Assembly: GCF_019603315.1 (NCBI RefSeq)
Contig: NZ_CP080649.1
Span: forward strand, 2,614,176 to 2,678,175
DNA length: 64,000 nucleotides
Source of the DNA: Ruficoccus sp. ZRK36
Lineage (GTDB): Bacteria; Verrucomicrobiota; Verrucomicrobiia; Opitutales; Cerasicoccaceae
Reading direction: 5' to 3'
Both the position numbers and the translations under genes were made by a program. Positions 15,943-24,438 of this stretch are shown in pieces. The notes beneath the pieces are model-generated. The model worked only from the letters and a program-made list of their open reading frames with translations, was not told the origin of the DNA and made no database searches. Every line of letters begins with the position of its first letter. Position 1 is the first letter of the stretch.

Positions 15943-16614
15943 ATGAGCACTTTCAAGCCAGCGAGCCTCACTGACCAGATCTACCGGGAGCTACAGCGCC
16001 GTATCCTGCGCTGTGAGCTGGCCCCCGGCGAGCGGTTGGTGGAAAAAGCCCTGTGCGAGGAGCTCGCTGTCTCACGCGCCAGCCTGCGCGAGGTGCTAAA
16101 CCGGCTGGCCCAGGACAAGCTCGTCACCCTCAAGCCGAACTGCGGCTTTAGCGTCACGCCGATCACGATCGAGAGCTTCCGCAATGTGTGCGAGCTGCGT
16201 CGGGTGGTCGAGTCTCAGGTGGCCGCGCTGGCCGCCGAGCGTGCCACTGCCGCCGACATCGCCCACATGCGCCGGGTGGCGGTCGTTGACTGCGCTTTTG
16301 ACGACAAGGACGCCTTTGCCGTTTACTGCGAGAACAACCGCGCCTTTCACCAGAGCATCGCCGAGTGTATCGATAATCTGTTACTGGAGGACATTGTGCT
16401 GGCCGCCCTCGACAAGGATCAGCAGCCGATTTACTACGGGATAGATATCTCCGTGTGTACGAGCCCGCTCGACGTCACCGCCGAGCACCTGGCTGTCGTC
16501 GATGCTATTGAGGCCCGCGACCCTGCACGGGCGCGTGACCTCATGGCCCAGCACATCGGCAAGAAAGAGGACCGCATCCTCGAAGCCCTCAAGGACAAGG
16601 ACATCCCGGCATGA
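15943..16614 (+). CDS. GntR family regulator, FCD (FadR-like) subgroup
   Basis: A 223-residue transcription regulator. The winged helix-turn-helix covers about residues 8-72 (LTDQIYRELQRRILRCELAPGERLVEKALCEELAVSRASLREVLNRLAQDKLV). The rest is an all-helical FCD ligand domain with probable metal-binding residues (NRAFHQSI near 127-134 and AEHLAVVDAIEARD near 182-195, both with the characteristic His). Such regulators usually sense small organic acids. Its stop codon overlaps the nth start (ATGA), so the two are co-translated, but a regulatory link to DNA repair is not implied. Confidence 0.9.
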   Translation: MSTFKPASLTDQIYRELQRRILRCELAPGERLVEKALCEELAVSRASLREVLNRLAQDKLVTLKPNCGFSVTPITIESFRNVCELRRVVESQVAALAAERATAADIAHMRRVAVVDCAFDDKDAFAVYCENNRAFHQSIAECIDNLLLEDIVLAALDKDQQPIYYGIDISVCTSPLDVTAEHLAVVDAIEARDPARARDLMAQHIGKKEDRILEALKDKDIPA

Positions 16615-17255
16615 CGAAAACCGAACGCGCCGCCTGGATCGCCGAGGAGCTGGAGAAGCGCTTCCCGAATCCTCCCATCCCTCTCGATCATAAAGACGCC
16701 TATACGCTGCTGGTGGCTGTACTGCTCTCGGCCCAGTGTACGGATATCCGCGTGAACAAGGTCACGCCGCTGCTTTTCGCACGTGCGGATAATCCCGCCG
16801 ACATGGCAAAGGTGCCGGTGGAGGAAATTCAGGCCATCATCCGCCCTTGCGGTCTGGCCCCTGCCAAGGCCAAGGGCATCAGCGGGCTTTCCAAAATCAT
16901 CATGGAGAAGCACGGTGGAGAAGTCCCCCAGACTCTGGAGGAGCTGGAGGCGCTGCCGGGGGTAGGGCACAAGACGGCGTCCGTTGTCATGGTGCAGGCT
17001 TTCGGTGTGCCGGCCTTTCCCGTCGATACGCATATCCACCGCCTCGCCCAGCGCTGGAAGCTCTCCAGCGGTAAAAATGTGGTCCAGACCGAGCGCGACC
17101 TCAAGCGCCTTTTCCCCGCCTCGAAGTGGAACGACCTGCACCTGCAGATCATCTACTACGGACGCGAAGTCTGCCCCGCCCGCGGCTGCGACGGCAAGCG
17201 CTGCGAGTTCTGCCAGACCCTCTTCCCTCCGCGCAGGGCAAGCCCTGCACCCTAG
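16611..17255 (+). CDS. nth: endonuclease III (Nth) with atypical cysteine spacing
   Basis: DNA glycosylase/AP lyase of 214 residues removing oxidised pyrimidines. The helix-hairpin-helix is LEALPGVGHKTASVV with catalytic Lys (K in HKTA) and the catalytic Asp in PVDTHIHRLAQRWKL. The C-terminal cluster region reads CPARGCDGKRCEFC: four cysteines in C-x4-C-x4-C-x2-C spacing instead of the common C-x6-C-x2-C-x5-C, and the position expected for the last ligand is not Cys. The final residues (RRASPAP) and the stop codon lie in a repeat module (hairpin GCAGGGC/GCCCTGC), so the C-terminal tail was set by the repeat. Overlaps the GntR gene by 4 bp. Confidence 0.93.
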   Translation: MTKTERAAWIAEELEKRFPNPPIPLDHKDAYTLLVAVLLSAQCTDIRVNKVTPLLFARADNPADMAKVPVEEIQAIIRPCGLAPAKAKGISGLSKIIMEKHGGEVPQTLEELEALPGVGHKTASVVMVQAFGVPAFPVDTHIHRLAQRWKLSSGKNVVQTERDLKRLFPASKWNDLHLQIIYYGREVCPARGCDGKRCEFCQTLFPPRRASPAP

Positions 17256-17551
17256 ATGCTTCGCATCTGGATGACTCCTCTAAGGCGGAGCCATGGGCAA
17301 CGGCAGTTATCGCCAGCTAACACGAACACCGCTTGCATTCATGGAGCTGAGGCCTACCGCTCAGTGCGTTCGTTTTTCCGGTCACGAACTGCATGTAAAA
17401 AGGTGGCGACCCAGTTTTGATGCTTTGCTCAGCGATTACCTGAACCAGCGATGCTGGTTCAGGTAATCGCTGACACGATGCGCAGCATCGAAAGTGCAGG
17501 GTCCGGCTGGACCAGCAATCTGCCTGCTGAGGGTTCGGGCTGCATAAGCCC
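17232..17551 (+). repeat. palindromic modular repeat, copy R3
   Basis: Covers the 305-bp gap between convergent nth and the lyase. A train of small hairpins GCAGGGC-aa-GCCCTGC, GATGC-ttc-GCATC and GACTC...GCGGAGcC (17233-17294) is arranged as at 58613-58676. The long hairpin spans 17419-17489, with a 21-bp perfect stem 17429-17473 (variable arm CCTGAACCAGC/GCTGGTTCAGG, loop GAT), then ATCGAAAGTGCAG, GGTCC...GGACC with CAGCAATCTGCCTGCTG, hairpin GGGCT-gcata-AGCCC and an A-run ending the copy. Confidence 0.93.
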
Positions 17552-17560
17552 GAAAAAATC

Positions 17561-19429
17561 TTACTCCATGGCTGGCGCGTCCGGGCCGAGGCGGCGGGTG
17601 CGCTGGTCGATGAAGAGAGACTGGGGCTGGAGGGTTGCGCCCTGGCCGACACCCTCGACGCGGTCCACCGGCGCGGTGACTGGTGCACGCAGCTCCGTGT
17701 AGTTGCCGTCGGTGCGTACGCCGCTGACGGCGCCCTGAGTGCCGATCACGTAGCCCTGGTCTGCCTGTTCGCTCCAGACCACAAAGGGGTGGTAGGAGTT
17801 GGAGAGGCCGGTCATGTTCCAGAAGACCGTCTGCGAGGAGGTGCTGTTGTGCTTGGGCTTGGACATCTTGTCGAAGTACCGGTCCCGAGCTTCAAACCAG
17901 CTGTTGTCGGCCGTGCAGTTGTCGAAAAGGTTGGAGTGGCTGAACCACATGTGGTTATCGCTGCCGCGTCCGGTGGTGTAGTAGGGATCGGCGGCCTGGG
18001 TGGCGGTATCCTTGTCGAAACAGCGGTACAGGACGTTACCGGCAGTAGCCATGCCCGAGAAGGAGTAACCATGGCGTGCAGCCTCGGCGTGGCAGTTGAT
18101 GAAGAGGCAGTCGTTACAGCTGTCCATGCGGAACATGTAGCCATTACCGCCGCCACCGCCGTAGAGGGTGTGGCTCATCTCGCAGTCGGCCACGGTCACG
18201 TTGAGGCACTCGCGCAGGCGGATGCCATTGGAGAGCATGTGCGAGCCACGGGTGTTACCCTCGGGCAGGTAGCTCTTCACGTTTACGATCCATCCGTCCA
18301 CGACGTTGTGCATGGAAATGACATACGAGGCGTGCGCGTCGTAGGCGCTCTTGCGCTTCTTGGCGAAGTCCGGGTCGAGGTTGTAGCCTTCGACGAGGCG
18401 CTTGGTGTAGGCGCTGTCAGCGTCCGCGAAGTCGAGCACTTCCCAGCCGTCCTGGCCGGGGTGCTCGGCATTGGCGATGGAGAAGTCCTCCAGCCCGACG
18501 TTGTGGAGCTGATAGCCCTTGGCGAAGACCTTGACGTTGTCGCGTACCTTCAGCGCGTAGCGTGTGGGGATGTCGATGGTGATCTCACCGGCCTGTGTAT
18601 CGACAGCCTGGATACGGCGCAGGTACATGATGCGCCCGAGCTTGTGCTCGAAGCCGCCCCAGCCGTCTTCCTCGCCGAGCTCTGCGATCCACTCGGGGGT
18701 TGGGGTCATGCTGATCATGATAGTGTCACCGACCTTAAAGCCGCTGGCGTCGTCCACGGGGATGACCTTGGTCGGGCCGAGCAGGTCCCAGCTCAGGGTG
18801 GTGGAGGGGGAGCCTTCTTCTTTCCAGCTTCCCTTGCTGTCACCCTGGACGCGGATGATCTGCTTGCCGCGCATTTCGTAGGAAGTATTGAGCAGGAATG
18901 TCTTATCGGTGCCTTCGCCGCGCAGGACGATGTTACTGCCAGCGATGCGCAGCGCGCACTTTTCATCGCCTTGGGGCTGGATGTGATAGGTCCCGGCAGG
19001 CAGGAGCACGACGGTGTCGTTTTTCAGCGATACGGCCGAGTCGATGGCTTTCTGGATCGCGGCGGTGCTGTCGGTCTTACCGGTCGGGTCTGCACCATAG
19101 TCGAGCACGTTGAAGACCTTGGCGTCGGCGAAGTCCGGGATCGGCTTTTCACCGCGCGCATAGCCAGCATAGGAAAAGTCCTGGATGAACTCGTCCTCCG
19201 AGTAAACGAAGTCCTCGGTCGGCGGCGTCCAGTCCTCTGGGTAAAGTTCAGTGCGCCAGGAGTCTGTGGAGGCGGCTGCCTCGGCGTCCTTGGCCGGTGC
19301 AGCAGCCGTTGCTTCGCTGGCCTGACAGCCGCTCGCCCCGAGGCCGAGCATGAAAACAAAAGCTCCTGTGCAAAGCTTGTTGGAAAACGTGTTAAACCCG
19401 GCGAGGCGGTGGTGGGGCAGTTTGATCAT
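17561..19429 (-). CDS. pectate lyase-like right-handed beta-helix lipoprotein
   Basis: A 622-residue exported protein. The N-terminus carries a lipoprotein signal with lipobox LGASGC (lipid Cys about residue 35), so it should sit on a membrane facing the periplasm or surface. Residues about 85-240 have the Pectate_lyase_3 entry pattern (FNVLDYGADPTGKTDSTAAIQKAIDSA, VVLLPAGTYHI, LRGEGTDKTFL), and the remainder shows repeated short strands with clustered Asn, His and Gly (GIRLRECLNVTVADCEMSHTLYGGGGGNGYMFRMD) typical of a parallel beta-helix. Probably a polysaccharide lyase or glycosidase; the substrate is unknown. ATG at 19429 was preferred over TTG at 19444. It lies in a carbohydrate-use cluster with a LacI regulator and esterase. 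Confidence 0.82.
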   Translation of the reverse strand: MIKLPHHRLAGFNTFSNKLCTGAFVFMLGLGASGCQASEATAAAPAKDAEAAASTDSWRTELYPEDWTPPTEDFVYSEDEFIQDFSYAGYARGEKPIPDFADAKVFNVLDYGADPTGKTDSTAAIQKAIDSAVSLKNDTVVLLPAGTYHIQPQGDEKCALRIAGSNIVLRGEGTDKTFLLNTSYEMRGKQIIRVQGDSKGSWKEEGSPSTTLSWDLLGPTKVIPVDDASGFKVGDTIMISMTPTPEWIAELGEEDGWGGFEHKLGRIMYLRRIQAVDTQAGEITIDIPTRYALKVRDNVKVFAKGYQLHNVGLEDFSIANAEHPGQDGWEVLDFADADSAYTKRLVEGYNLDPDFAKKRKSAYDAHASYVISMHNVVDGWIVNVKSYLPEGNTRGSHMLSNGIRLRECLNVTVADCEMSHTLYGGGGGNGYMFRMDSCNDCLFINCHAEAARHGYSFSGMATAGNVLYRCFDKDTATQAADPYYTTGRGSDNHMWFSHSNLFDNCTADNSWFEARDRYFDKMSKPKHNSTSSQTVFWNMTGLSNSYHPFVVWSEQADQGYVIGTQGAVSGVRTDGNYTELRAPVTAPVDRVEGVGQGATLQPQSLFIDQRTRRLGPDAPAME

Positions 19430-19518
19430 GGTTGGTAATGACAAAATAATTTACCCGGTCTCCAGTGTGCGTGCAAGACCTTCTATGAGGGTATGTGTAG
19501 GAAGCGCTGGGTAAACAC

Positions 19519-20406
19519 TTACTTGCCGAGGCGACGGCGCAGCAGCATGCCCAGGATGCAGACGGCACCCAGCAGGATACCCATGTGCTCAGGCTCCGGA
19601 ATCGTGGTTGAGCCAGTGGCTTCAAAGCTCTTGATGCCCAGGCCGAAGGACGTGCTTCCTCCGCCACTACCGGTCCAGCCGTCTTCTTCGAAGTACAGGC
19701 CTACGGCGGTGATGCTGTCCAGGCTCACATCATTGAAGCTGGCAGAACCAGCATCAAAGTTGAAGCTGCTGGTCGGATCATAAATCGCCCACTGGACACT
19801 ATCCAGGGTCGAGCCGGAGATCGCAAAGCTGCCGCTGTTTTGAGCCAGGTCAATCACCGCATCGGAGACGTAGTAGTCACCGCCAGTTTGGATAACGATG
19901 CGGCCGTCGAAGCTAGAGGGTTCAGAGTCACCAGCCGTGATGTAGCCGGTCCAGCTCATGTTGATCCCGTCCAGCGTAATTGCGCCGGTTTCATAGCCGC
20001 TGTTGAAGTCCTGCTGCTTGAAAAGATAGATGCCGTGCAGGCTCAGCGTGGTGCCTGCCCAGCCTCCGCCCCTGTAGGCTTGCAGAAATATCTGATCGCC
20101 AGCTGCATTGGTGCGAACCTGCTGGCGGCTGAGATAGCCCTCCACATCCGAGCTGGTGTACTGGTAACCACCGTAAAAGGTCGGGCCAGAGTAGTCCGAG
20201 CTGGGGCTGAGTGCGGAGGAGTCGCTGAACGCGCTCGTGGAGACGTAGGGACCGCTACCGCTTTGCGTGGCCCGACGTGAAAAGTCTGAATCCTCGGCGG
20301 AGTAGTTATTGCCAGCATCGTAGCTGATCAGGGTTGCAGCCTGGGCCGAAAGCGCGAGTGCCGTAAAGGCGAAGGCAGAACTGGTAATGGACAATAGCTT
20401 ATTCAT
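19519..20406 (-). CDS. PEP-CTERM anchored exported protein, glycine/serine rich
   Basis: A 295-residue exported protein of unknown function. The signal peptide is MNKLLSITSSAFAFTALALSAQA; the C-terminus TIPEPEHMGILLGAVCILGM-LLRRRLGK (about 268-295) is a classic PEP-CTERM exosortase signal. The mature part is Ser/Gly/Tyr rich, low in charged residues, with repeated Asp-Gly turns (SFDGRIVIQTGGDYYVSDAVIDL), consistent with an all-beta surface protein. It follows the LacI-regulated region and precedes the lyase on the same strand (gap about 90 bp), so it may be part of the same polysaccharide response. Confidence 0.85.
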   Translation of the reverse strand: MNKLLSITSSAFAFTALALSAQAATLISYDAGNNYSAEDSDFSRRATQSGSGPYVSTSAFSDSSALSPSSDYSGPTFYGGYQYTSSDVEGYLSRQQVRTNAAGDQIFLQAYRGGGWAGTTLSLHGIYLFKQQDFNSGYETGAITLDGINMSWTGYITAGDSEPSSFDGRIVIQTGGDYYVSDAVIDLAQNSGSFAISGSTLDSVQWAIYDPTSSFNFDAGSASFNDVSLDSITAVGLYFEEDGWTGSGGGSTSFGLGIKSFEATGSTTIPEPEHMGILLGAVCILGMLLRRRLGK

Positions 20407-20499
20407 CGGGAATGAGTGGGGTTAAAGTGTTCTCGGTGATAACGTGTACTTAATGCACGAAGTTACTTCTTTATTAGAGAGGGGACAAGAGGGGCCTTG

Positions 20500-20513
20500 T
20501 TCAAACATTTGAA
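20500..20513. promoter_or_regulatory. possible operator, TTCAAA palindrome
   Basis: TTCAAA-CA-TTTGAA is a 6+6 bp inverted repeat about 95 bp upstream of the PEP-CTERM gene and just downstream of the LacI-type gene. It could be a binding site for that regulator. Only position and symmetry support this, and I saw no second copy in the cluster. Confidence 0.25.
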
Positions 20514-20567
20514 TAAAGCTCCGTACGCATTCACAGAACATAAACCAGAGGTGTTGCCCAATGCTGC

Positions 20568-21584
20568 TTAATGCGCGGGCCGGATGGTGTCGCCGTCGTG
20601 GAATTCGCCCGTGACCATGAGGGTTTTAGGCAGGGCAGAGAGCCCGTAGGCATTCTCGTGGATTTGGGAGACCAGAAATGAAATCGCGCTGGAGGCGAGC
20701 ACCTCGGCTTTCATGTCGAAACCTGCGCAATGGCTGGGATTGTCTGGCTCATACTGCTTCCACGAGAGCAGGGAAAATCCGATGTCCTCGGGCATGCGCA
20801 GGCCGGTCTTTTCCATGAGGTAGTATTCGTCGGACCCGGCTATCACGAGGTCGAGCTTGTACCGGTTGATCCACTCGACGAGTTGACCGGGCTCAGTCAC
20901 CTCGTCGCTGAGGAGGGGGATGCGCTCGCTCTGGGTCTGGGCCTGATCGAGCATATAGGCACCGTGCAGCAGACCGTGTGTGCGCCGGTTGGTGGTGTTG
21001 TCCAGATGCAGCCCGATCCGCTTGTAGCCCCGGCTGCGCAGGATGGCGAGATGCTCGGTCATGTTGGTAAAATGATCCTGCATCGTGCGGTTAAAATCGG
21101 GCTTCTCGACCGAGTAGCCAAAGGCCACGCAAATCCAGTCATCCCACTTGTCATCGAGGATGCTACCCGCCTGATCAAAGGGGCCGATCAGCACGCCCTT
21201 GAGGCCGCTGTTCCACCAGATCGAGCGCAGGCGGTCCAGATTGTACTTTGCCTCATCGGCGGTGTACAGGTGGAGGTTGTAGCCGAGGTTGGCGGCCTGC
21301 TTGCGAGCTTCGTTGTAGATGGTCTGACGAAACTCCGTCTTCTGCTCGGTATCCGTCAAAAACGCCAGTCCGCTGCGGATCGGGTGGGGGCGGTTTGACT
21401 CGCGATAGGCACACAGGGCCTTCATGGCGGCGTTGGGCACATAGCCCATCTCATCCGCCAGCTTCTGAATCCTGATCCGCGTACCATCGGAGAGACGCGG
21501 GTCGTTACGCAGCGCAAGTGAGACGGTCGAGAAATGAACCCCGGCTTCTTTCGCAATGTCCTTGATCGTGACGCTGGCGGGCAT
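20568..21584 (-). CDS. LacI family transcription regulator
   Basis: A 338-residue regulator. Residues 1-50 are the LacI helix-turn-helix and hinge (VTIKDIAKEAGVHFSTVSLALRNDPRLSDGTRIRIQKLADEMGYVPNAAMKAL); the rest is a periplasmic-binding-like effector domain (IRSGLAFLTDTEQ, GVLIGPFDQAG, GYKRIGLHLDN, DLVIAGSDEYYLMEKTGLRMPEDIGFSLL). ATG at 21584 starts directly at the domain. Effectors of this family are usually sugars; the neighbours (lyase, esterase, hydroxyacid dehydrogenase) suggest a polysaccharide-derived ligand. It reads on the same strand as the esterase 73 bp upstream. Confidence 0.93.
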   Translation of the reverse strand: MPASVTIKDIAKEAGVHFSTVSLALRNDPRLSDGTRIRIQKLADEMGYVPNAAMKALCAYRESNRPHPIRSGLAFLTDTEQKTEFRQTIYNEARKQAANLGYNLHLYTADEAKYNLDRLRSIWWNSGLKGVLIGPFDQAGSILDDKWDDWICVAFGYSVEKPDFNRTMQDHFTNMTEHLAILRSRGYKRIGLHLDNTTNRRTHGLLHGAYMLDQAQTQSERIPLLSDEVTEPGQLVEWINRYKLDLVIAGSDEYYLMEKTGLRMPEDIGFSLLSWKQYEPDNPSHCAGFDMKAEVLASSAISFLVSQIHENAYGLSALPKTLMVTGEFHDGDTIRPAH

Positions 21585-21657
21585 TTCTAACGTTTGAACT
21601 CGCTCCGCCCGGACGTCAAGGACGGATAGGTCCGCCGATCCGTTAGCCCGCGTGGCC

Positions 21658-22593
21658 CTATTGGGCTTTCTGCGGTGTGCCGAGGTACTGCTGCAGGAAG
21701 GACAGCACGGTCGGACGCAGGTCAAACTGCTCCGGCTGCAGGTCGAAACTGTGCGGTGCGCCTTCGATCTCGATGTAGACGTAGGGGGTGCCCAGCTTGG
21801 CAAGGGCCTGAGCCAGCTCGCGGGAGTACTTCACCGGGATGGTTTTATCGGCAGTGCCGTGGGCGATAAACATCGGGGGCAGGTCCTTGTCGAAGTACGT
21901 GTCCGGCGAGGCGGCGTCTGCATGGGCAGTGCGGACTTCGCGAGGGGCACCGCTGAACGGGTTTGTGTGGAACTTGCGGACGTCGTAGATGCCGTAAAAG
22001 TTCAGGATGCACGAGATGGCGTTGGACTGGTTGAGATAGAGGCCGTGCTGGTTGATCTCGTCGTCGTTGGCAGTCGCCCCGACCATCATGGAGAGGTGTC
22101 CACCGGCAGAGCCACCGGTCACAGCAATCTGTTCGGGGTTGATGCCGTATTCGTCCGCCTTCAGGCGCAGGAAGCGCACGGCGCTCTTGCAGTCATACAG
22201 ATTCTGGGGCCAGGCCAGGTGCGAGAGCGTCAGCTTTTTTGTCTTGGGGTCGCGTTCGCCGACGTTGAGCTCGTAGTTGATGGAAAACACCGCGTAGCCG
22301 TGGGCTGTGAGGTCGTTGGCGATGCTGCGCTCGCGCTTGGCGGCTTTGTCGCCGACGCGCCAGCCACCCCCGTGGATGAGCAGCACGGCCGGGAGCGGGC
22401 GCTCGAAGCTCGCCGCCGGCAGGTAGGCGTCCATCTTCTCTTTGCGGTCTGCACCGAGGTAGTCGATGTCTTTGATGACGGTGACTTCATCAGAGCTCAG
22501 GGCGACAGTTGAGCTTTGCATAAATGCGTTCAGCGGTTGAACAAGGCTCAGGGCACAGAGGCCGAGCAGGAGGGGAGCGATACGGCTTTTCAT
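21658..22593 (-). CDS. secreted alpha/beta hydrolase, BD-FAE/acetyl esterase-like
   Basis: A 311-residue exported esterase-like protein. A signal peptide (residues 1-24, MKSRIAPLLLGLCALSLVQPLNAF) precedes the fold. Motifs: oxyanion HGGGWRVG after VLLIHGG, nucleophile Ser in TGGSAGGHLS (GxSxG), and late His in GAPHSF with Asp in GTADKTI, the usual Ser-Asp-His triad. This subgroup removes acetyl or aromatic groups from polysaccharides such as xylan. ATG at 22593 was chosen because it starts the signal peptide. It stands between the LacI gene and the hydroxyacid dehydrogenase, all on one strand; likely part of the carbohydrate cluster. Confidence 0.88.
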   Translation of the reverse strand: MKSRIAPLLLGLCALSLVQPLNAFMQSSTVALSSDEVTVIKDIDYLGADRKEKMDAYLPAASFERPLPAVLLIHGGGWRVGDKAAKRERSIANDLTAHGYAVFSINYELNVGERDPKTKKLTLSHLAWPQNLYDCKSAVRFLRLKADEYGINPEQIAVTGGSAGGHLSMMVGATANDDEINQHGLYLNQSNAISCILNFYGIYDVRKFHTNPFSGAPREVRTAHADAASPDTYFDKDLPPMFIAHGTADKTIPVKYSRELAQALAKLGTPYVYIEIEGAPHSFDLQPEQFDLRPTVLSFLQQYLGTPQKAQ

Positions 22594-22710
22594 GGAAAGG
22601 TATGACACTATTGGCCGGCAAGGGTTCTGCCAACACTTAAACCCGTCGCCGGTAGTGCCCGGCGACGGAAACAGGTTATGAGACAAGTGGGTGGGTTCGC
22701 GCGCTGGCCC

Positions 22711-23712
22711 CTAGGCCATGCGGACGATGTTCTGCGCAGTCACCGGCACGACGGGTTTTTCCCCGGCGATAAAGCGGCGGCATTCCTCCACGGCCATGTC
22801 GCCGAGGCGGTGGCATTCGCGGCCCATGGAGCCGGCGATGTGCGGAGTCAGGAAGACATTGGGCATCTTCAGCAAAGGCGTGGTGCAGTACTGGCTCTCG
22901 TCGGTGATGACGTCGATGACGGCGAACAGGTCGGGCCGCTTTTCCAGCACGCGGATCATGGCAGCCTCATCGACGATGGCCCCGCGTGAGGTGTTCACAA
23001 AGGTCGCGTTCTGCGGCATCATCTCAAGCAGTTCGCCCGTGATCATGTTCAGAGTCTCGGGGAGCTTGGGGGCATGCAGGGAAACCACGTCACACTCGGC
23101 AAAGATGGACTCCAGGCTCGGCGCCCGGCGCACGGAGAGCTCTTCAAAGACCGAGTCGCTGGCAAAGGGGTCGTAGGCGACGACGTCCAGCGAGAAGGCC
23201 GACAGCCGCTGGCACACGAGGCGGCCAATAGCCCCCAGCGAGATGATACCAACGCGTGAGCCGCTGTAGACACCGGGGGGCGACCACGGGCCGCGCTTGC
23301 CGCTGAGCAGTTCCTCGCGCGCGCTCCAGGCGCGCTTCAGAGAAAAGATGACACTGGCCACGGTGAACTCGGCCACCGGCACGGCATTACCCGTGTATGC
23401 GCTGGTCAGCAGGATGTCGCGCTCCCAGAAGGCATCCGTCACGAGGTAGCGGACGCTGCCGGCACCGTAGAAGAAGCCCTTAAGGGAGGGGAGTGCCTCC
23501 AGGATCTTCTCATCCATGACGGGGGAGCCCCAGCCAGAGAAAATGATCTCAACGTCCCGGAAGTCCTCGGGGTTGGCCAGAATGTCTTCACCCTCGTAGA
23601 CTTTTCCGTCGTTTTCGGTCAGACGGGCGATCTCGGTCATGGCCGACTCGCTGTAAATAGTCCCGCAGAGGGGCTTCTTAAGAAGAAAAATGGATCTGGG
23701 CTTATTCATCAA
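22711..23712 (-). CDS. D-isomer-specific 2-hydroxyacid dehydrogenase
   Basis: A 333-residue NAD-dependent dehydrogenase. The Rossmann loop is GIISLGAIGRLVCQRL (about residues 153-169), the substrate-binding Arg is in FVNTSRGAIVDEAAM and the general-base His in FLTPHIAGSMGREC. The substrate-binding part (VMDEKILEALPSLKGFFYGAGSV...YTGNAVPVAEFTVASVIFSLKR) is typical of the phosphoglycerate/glyoxylate reductase family; the actual substrate is uncertain. A Met pair at the start makes 23712 or 23709 equally possible. It is the first gene of the minus-strand carbohydrate cluster and may process a hydroxy- or keto-acid formed in sugar breakdown. Confidence 0.9.
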   Translation of the reverse strand: MMNKPRSIFLLKKPLCGTIYSESAMTEIARLTENDGKVYEGEDILANPEDFRDVEIIFSGWGSPVMDEKILEALPSLKGFFYGAGSVRYLVTDAFWERDILLTSAYTGNAVPVAEFTVASVIFSLKRAWSAREELLSGKRGPWSPPGVYSGSRVGIISLGAIGRLVCQRLSAFSLDVVAYDPFASDSVFEELSVRRAPSLESIFAECDVVSLHAPKLPETLNMITGELLEMMPQNATFVNTSRGAIVDEAAMIRVLEKRPDLFAVIDVITDESQYCTTPLLKMPNVFLTPHIAGSMGRECHRLGDMAVEECRRFIAGEKPVVPVTAQNIVRMA

Positions 23713-23870
23713 TGGTGCTTGGATTTATCAAGGGTACAGCCTGGTGTAAAGTCCGTTGATATTGAATAGTTCACTCGCGCAGGTGAATTACAGCACTTGC
23801 GGGGCCTAAATGCGTTTTAGCCAGGGCTTTTTACGTTTTCAAATGTATGAATCCACTTTAGTGTATACAT

Positions 23871-24329
23871 ATGAAAATTCCCGTTCTTCTCAGTCTCGTT
23901 TTTTTGACATCTCTCCCGCTTACCCTCTCCGCCCTGCCCGCCAGTAAAAGCCACTCCGGGCGCATCGTGGTAAAGGCCAGCCGTATCGAGGGGGACTGGG
24001 TCTCGACGAATCTCTCCGGTGACGCCATCTGGCTGGTGGTTAAAACCGTCGGTGTGACCTTTAAGAAGGACGGGACTTTCTCCGCGACGGCGCAGCTGCA
24101 TGGCGGCGGGACGGACACCTTTAGTGGGCCTTATCATATGGATAGCGGTAAAATCCGGCTCGAGCCTGCGACTGAGGGGACGTTTATCTGCACCTATTCG
24201 ATTAAGCAGGGCACACTCACGCTCTATAATGCTCAGCATGGCATCACCGGGACGTTCCAGCGCGGTCAGCTCTCCACGCAGTCCCAGCCCTCAGAGGGGA
24301 GTCGGGGTATGCCCGGGATGGGCTTTTAA
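23871..24329 (+). CDS. small exported protein, unknown
   Basis: A 152-residue protein with a signal peptide (MKIPVLLSLVFLTSLPLTLSA) and a short beta-rich mature part: IEGDWVSTN...VVKTVGVTFKKDGTFSATAQLHGGGTDTFSGPYHMDSGKIRLEP. The W-x-x...TFKxDGTFSA...GxYxxDxGKIxL order is reminiscent of lipocalin-like or DUF-type small beta-barrels that test a physical quantity, but I cannot name a family. Its C-terminus is Gln/Ser-rich and ends in GMPGMGF. Divergent from the dehydrogenase gene; upstream of ilvN by about 110 bp. Confidence 0.75.
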   Translation: MKIPVLLSLVFLTSLPLTLSALPASKSHSGRIVVKASRIEGDWVSTNLSGDAIWLVVKTVGVTFKKDGTFSATAQLHGGGTDTFSGPYHMDSGKIRLEPATEGTFICTYSIKQGTLTLYNAQHGITGTFQRGQLSTQSQPSEGSRGMPGMGF

Positions 24330-24438
24330 CGCCTAAGGGCTTTGATTCTTCGCTGCGCAGAGCCGGTCTGATTTCATCGTTTTTCGCCCGGTGAAAAGGG
24401 GCGGATTTTTTGCTTTCTCCCGCGCGCGAACTGTGCCA

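Noticed and set aside
17789-19438. A long frame opposite the lyase gene
   Set aside because: Antisense shadow of a recognised beta-helix protein.
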